DNA of 12,805 nucleotides from an uncultured Bacilli bacterium (GTDB lineage: Bacteria > Bacillota_I > Bacilli_A > RF39 > UBA660): positions 1-12,805 of the forward strand of contig CANQNA010000029.1 of NCBI GenBank assembly GCA_947625005.1, written 5' to 3'. Positions within the stretch are counted from its first letter, which is position 1, and the number at the start of each line of letters is the position of its first letter. The position numbers were made by a program, and so were the translations under genes. This document shows positions 9,807-12,805 of the stretch, piece by piece. The notes below the pieces were generated by a model that did not search any database, was not told where the DNA came from, and saw only the letters and a program-made list of their open reading frames with translations.

Positions 9807-12805
9807 ATGAAAAATTTTAAAGAATTAGACAAAAGAAATGCTCATGAGGTTGAGTCAACTATTTTAGAAAATTGGAAAAAAGAAAATATTTTGGATAAAA
9901 CTATTGAAAATAGAAAAGGTGCCAAAGATTGGGTTTTCTATGATGGACCAGCAACTGCTAATGGAATGCCAGGATTACATCACATGGTTTCTAAGTTTTT
10001 AAAAGATACTTTTTGTAAATATCAAACTATGAAAGGTCATAGAGTTTTAAGAAAAATTGGATGGGATACTCATGGGTTACCTGTAGAAGTTAATGTAGAA
10101 AAAAAATTAGGATTTACAGGAAAAAATGATATTGAAAAATATGGTATTGAGAAGTTTAATAAATTATGTAAAGAGACTGTTTGGGATAATGAAAATGCAT
10201 TTCGTAAATTAACGGAAGAAATGGGACAATTTATTGATTTGGATAATCGTTATATTACTTATGATAATAATTATATTGAAACTGAATGGTGGATTTTAAA
10301 AAAGTTTTTTGAGGAAGGGTTATTTTATGAAGGAGTAAAAATTATGCCTTGGTGTCCAAGATGTGGAACTGGTTTAGCTTCTCATGAAGTCGCTCAAGGA
10401 TATAAAGAAATAGATGCAAATACTGTAATTGTACCATTTAAAAAGAAAGATGAAGATGTTTATTTCTTAGTTTGGACAACTACTCCTTGGACATTAATAA
10501 GTAATGTTGGTTTATGTGTTAATGCTCAAGAAGATTATGTTTTAGTAGAATCTAAAGGTTATAAATTTATTTTAGGTAAAACTTTAGCAAGTAGTGTTTT
10601 AGGTGATGATTATACAGTTTTAAAAACTTATAAAGGTAAAGACTTAGAATATATGGAGTATGAACAATTAATTCCAAGTTTAGAAGTAAAAGGTAAAGCT
10701 TTTTATGTTATGTGTGATGATTATGTTACGATGAGTGATGGTACTGGTATTGTTCATATTGCACCAGCTTTTGGAGAAGATGATGCTAGAGTTGGTAAAA
10801 AATATAAAATGCCATATTTAAATCCTGTGGGAGAAGATGCTACTTATACAGAAGGCTTATGGAAAGGTATGAATATCTTTGAAGCAGATTTAGAGGTAAT
10901 TAAATGGTTAAAAGAAAATGATAAATTATTTAAAAAACAAAAAATTAAACACGATTATCCTCATTGTTGGAGATGTGATTCTCCTTTAGTATATTATTCT
11001 CGTCCATCTTATTATTTAGAAGTAACTAAATTTAAAGATAAGATTATTGCAGAAAACAAAAAAGTTAATTGGTATCCTAGTTATGTTGGGGAAAAAAGAT
11101 TTGGTAATTGGCTAGAAAATATGAATGATTGGGCAATTAGCCGTAATCGTTATTGGGGTACTCCACTTCCTTTATGGACATGTTCTTGTGGACATATGGA
11201 AATGATAGGCTCACGAGAAGAGTTGGCAAGTAAGGCAATAGAAAAAGTTGATGTTAAAACTATTGATTTACATCGTCCTTATGTTGATGATATACATCTT
11301 AAGTGTTCTAAATGTGGAAAAGAAATGACTCGTACTTTTGAAGTTATTGATTGTTGGTTTGATTCAGGCGCAATGCCTTTCGCTCAATATCATTATCCTT
11401 TTGAAAATAAAGAATTATGGGAAAGTCAATATCCTGCTGATTTTATTGCTGAAGGAATTGATCAAACAAGAGGATGGTTCTATTCTTTGTTAGTTTTAGG
11501 TGTATTTGTTACAGGAGTTAGTCCTTATAAAAATGTTTTAGTTAATGAATTATTATTAGATAAAAATGGTCATAAAATGCATAAATCTAAAGGTAATGCT
11601 GTGGAACCATTTACAATAATGAATAAATATGGAGCAGATGCTATTCGTTGGTATATTCCTTATGTATCACCAACTTGGACACCTTTGAAATTTGATGAAA
11701 ATGGATTAAAAGAAGTTCACTCTAAATTCTTTAATCCTTTAAGAAATACTTATTCTTTCTTTCAAATGTATGCAAATACTGATGGTATTGATATTGATAA
11801 ATGTAGAGTTCCTTATGAAAAAAGAGAAGAAATTGATAAATGGTTATTAAGTAAATTTAATAAATTAATTAAAGTTTGTACCGATAGTTATGAAAAATAT
11901 GATTTAAATGAAGTTGTTAAAAATATTACAAGTTTTGTATCAGAAGACTTATCAAATTGGTACATTAGACGTAATCGTAATAGATTTTGGAGCAGTGAAG
12001 TAGACGACAGTAAAAAAGCTGTTTATGAAACTACTTACGAGGTTTTAGTTGGTTTATGTAAATTATGTGCTCCTATTATTCCTTATACAACTGAAGAGAT
12101 TTATCAAGATTTAACTGGAGAAAAATCAGTCCATTTAAGTGATTTTCCAGAGTATAAGGAAGATTTAATTAATGAAAATATTGAAGTAAAAATGGATTTA
12201 GTTCGTGATTTAATTTCTACAGGAAGATTTGTTAGAGAAGAGACAAGAATAAAGGTGCGTCAACCTATTAGTGAATGTTTAATTGATGGAAGTTATGAAG
12301 AAATATTAGGAGATTTAGTTAATTTAATTAAAGAAGAATTAAATGTAAAAAAAGTTACTTTTGTTTCTGATTTAAGTGAATATATGAACTTTACTATAAA
12401 ACCTAATTTTAAAGTATGTGGAGCAATGTTTGGAGCAAAAATGAAAGATTATCAAGCTTTACTTGGTGATTTAGAAGAAGAGGATAGAGAACTTCTTTTA
12501 AAAGAAGAAACTATTACAGTTGATTTTAATGGAGAAAGATTAGATATTACTCCAGATATGGTTGATGTAAGAATTGAAAGCAAAGAAGGTTTCAATGTAG
12601 GTATGGAAAATAATAAATTTATTATTTTAAATACAGAGTTGACTAGAGAACTTATCTTAGAAGGTTTAGCTCGTGAAGTAGTTTCTAAAGTGCAAAATAT
12701 GAGAAAAGAAAAAGACTTTAATATAATTGATAGAATTAATCTTTATTATGATACTGATGAAGAAGTAGAAGAAGCAATAAAAATGTTTAAAGATTATATT
12801 ATGAG
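9807..12805 (+). CDS. ileS: Isoleucine--tRNA ligase, IleRS2-like, with GxHH motif (3' end outside window)
   Basis: This cytoplasmic class I synthetase charges tRNA-Ile and edits valine errors. The open frame of 999 codons runs off the window end with no frameshift; IleRS2 proteins usually exceed 1,000 residues, so only a short tail is missing. Visible features: DGPATANGMPGLHH (46-59), WDTHGLPVE (86-94), first zinc motif CPRCG (183-187), editing-domain WTTTPWT (223-229) with VHIAPAFGEDD later, second zinc set C459, C461, C500, C503, and KMHKS (590-594) in GHKMHKSKGN. The HxGH catalytic motif reads G56-L57-H58-H59, and KMSKS reads KMHKS. Overall style (WDTHGLPVE, the HKMHKSKGN context) is the eukaryote-like IleRS2, the natural mupirocin-resistant class. 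ATG 9807 follows AAAGGA (9793-9798) with 8-base spacing. Expression is under the Ile T-box just upstream. Confidence 0.96.
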   Translation, partial: MKNFKELDKRNAHEVESTILENWKKENILDKTIENRKGAKDWVFYDGPATANGMPGLHHMVSKFLKDTFCKYQTMKGHRVLRKIGWDTHGLPVEVNVEKKLGFTGKNDIEKYGIEKFNKLCKETVWDNENAFRKLTEEMGQFIDLDNRYITYDNNYIETEWWILKKFFEEGLFYEGVKIMPWCPRCGTGLASHEVAQGYKEIDANTVIVPFKKKDEDVYFLVWTTTPWTLISNVGLCVNAQEDYVLVESKGYKFILGKTLASSVLGDDYTVLKTYKGKDLEYMEYEQLIPSLEVKGKAFYVMCDDYVTMSDGTGIVHIAPAFGEDDARVGKKYKMPYLNPVGEDATYTEGLWKGMNIFEADLEVIKWLKENDKLFKKQKIKHDYPHCWRCDSPLVYYSRPSYYLEVTKFKDKIIAENKKVNWYPSYVGEKRFGNWLENMNDWAISRNRYWGTPLPLWTCSCGHMEMIGSREELASKAIEKVDVKTIDLHRPYVDDIHLKCSKCGKEMTRTFEVIDCWFDSGAMPFAQYHYPFENKELWESQYPADFIAEGIDQTRGWFYSLLVLGVFVTGVSPYKNVLVNELLLDKNGHKMHKSKGNAVEPFTIMNKYGADAIRWYIPYVSPTWTPLKFDENGLKEVHSKFFNPLRNTYSFFQMYANTDGIDIDKCRVPYEKREEIDKWLLSKFNKLIKVCTDSYEKYDLNEVVKNITSFVSEDLSNWYIRRNRNRFWSSEVDDSKKAVYETTYEVLVGLCKLCAPIIPYTTEEIYQDLTGEKSVHLSDFPEYKEDLINENIEVKMDLVRDLISTGRFVREETRIKVRQPISECLIDGSYEEILGDLVNLIKEELNVKKVTFVSDLSEYMNFTIKPNFKVCGAMFGAKMKDYQALLGDLEEEDRELLLKEETITVDFNGERLDITPDMVDVRIESKEGFNVGMENNKFIILNTELTRELILEGLAREVVSKVQNMRKEKDFNIIDRINLYYDTDEEVEEAIKMFKDYIM

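Overview
The window is AT-rich throughout (GC estimated by eye below 30%) and almost entirely coded on the + strand. It has Bacillota-style AGGAGG ribosome sites, near-consensus sigma-A promoters with 17-base spacers, two T-box leaders and ezrA. TGA is used as a stop and TGG encodes Trp, so the standard bacterial code applies and a Mycoplasma-type code does not. The best fit is an uncultured low-GC member of the Bacilli, of the gut RF39/Erysipelotrichia-like kind. That placement is an inference from style and gene content.

Region 1 (1-3437) is a cell-surface block. It holds the tail of a probable TasA/camelysin-like SipW substrate, a SipW-type signal peptidase, and a membrane-anchored protein with an Asp-rich, Cys-paired calcium-binding stalk tipped by a TasA-like domain. 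A membrane-anchored glucosaminidase follows. Together they look like the parts for making, anchoring and fitting a surface fibre through peptidoglycan.

Region 2 (3434-5435) holds tyrS behind an unusually short T-box leader. A small membrane-anchored protein follows, behind a promoter and four-segment hairpin set that looks like an attenuator sensitive to where transcription began.

Region 3 (5436-6796) is an accessory insert: a PD-(D/E)XK nuclease of the Rpn/transposase_31 family, followed immediately by a near-perfect tandem copy of its 3' end with a different C-terminal tip. Both copies carry an internal ribosome site and start codon in the place expected for an RpnS-like inhibitor made from inside the gene.

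Region 4 (6798-9531) is ezrA, the FtsZ-ring regulator, with a tightly linked zinc-ribbon membrane protein. Region 5 (9539-12805) is a consensus promoter, a canonical Ile T-box leader, and ileS, cut off by the window end. The ileS product is IleRS2-like and carries the rare GxHH form of the HxGH catalytic motif.

Regulation is compact. Promoters overlap the preceding stop codon or terminator, and transcripts from upstream genes run into the next gene's attenuator. No tRNA, rRNA, CRISPR array, insertion sequence or minus-strand gene was seen, and no gene-free stretch exceeds 300 bases.
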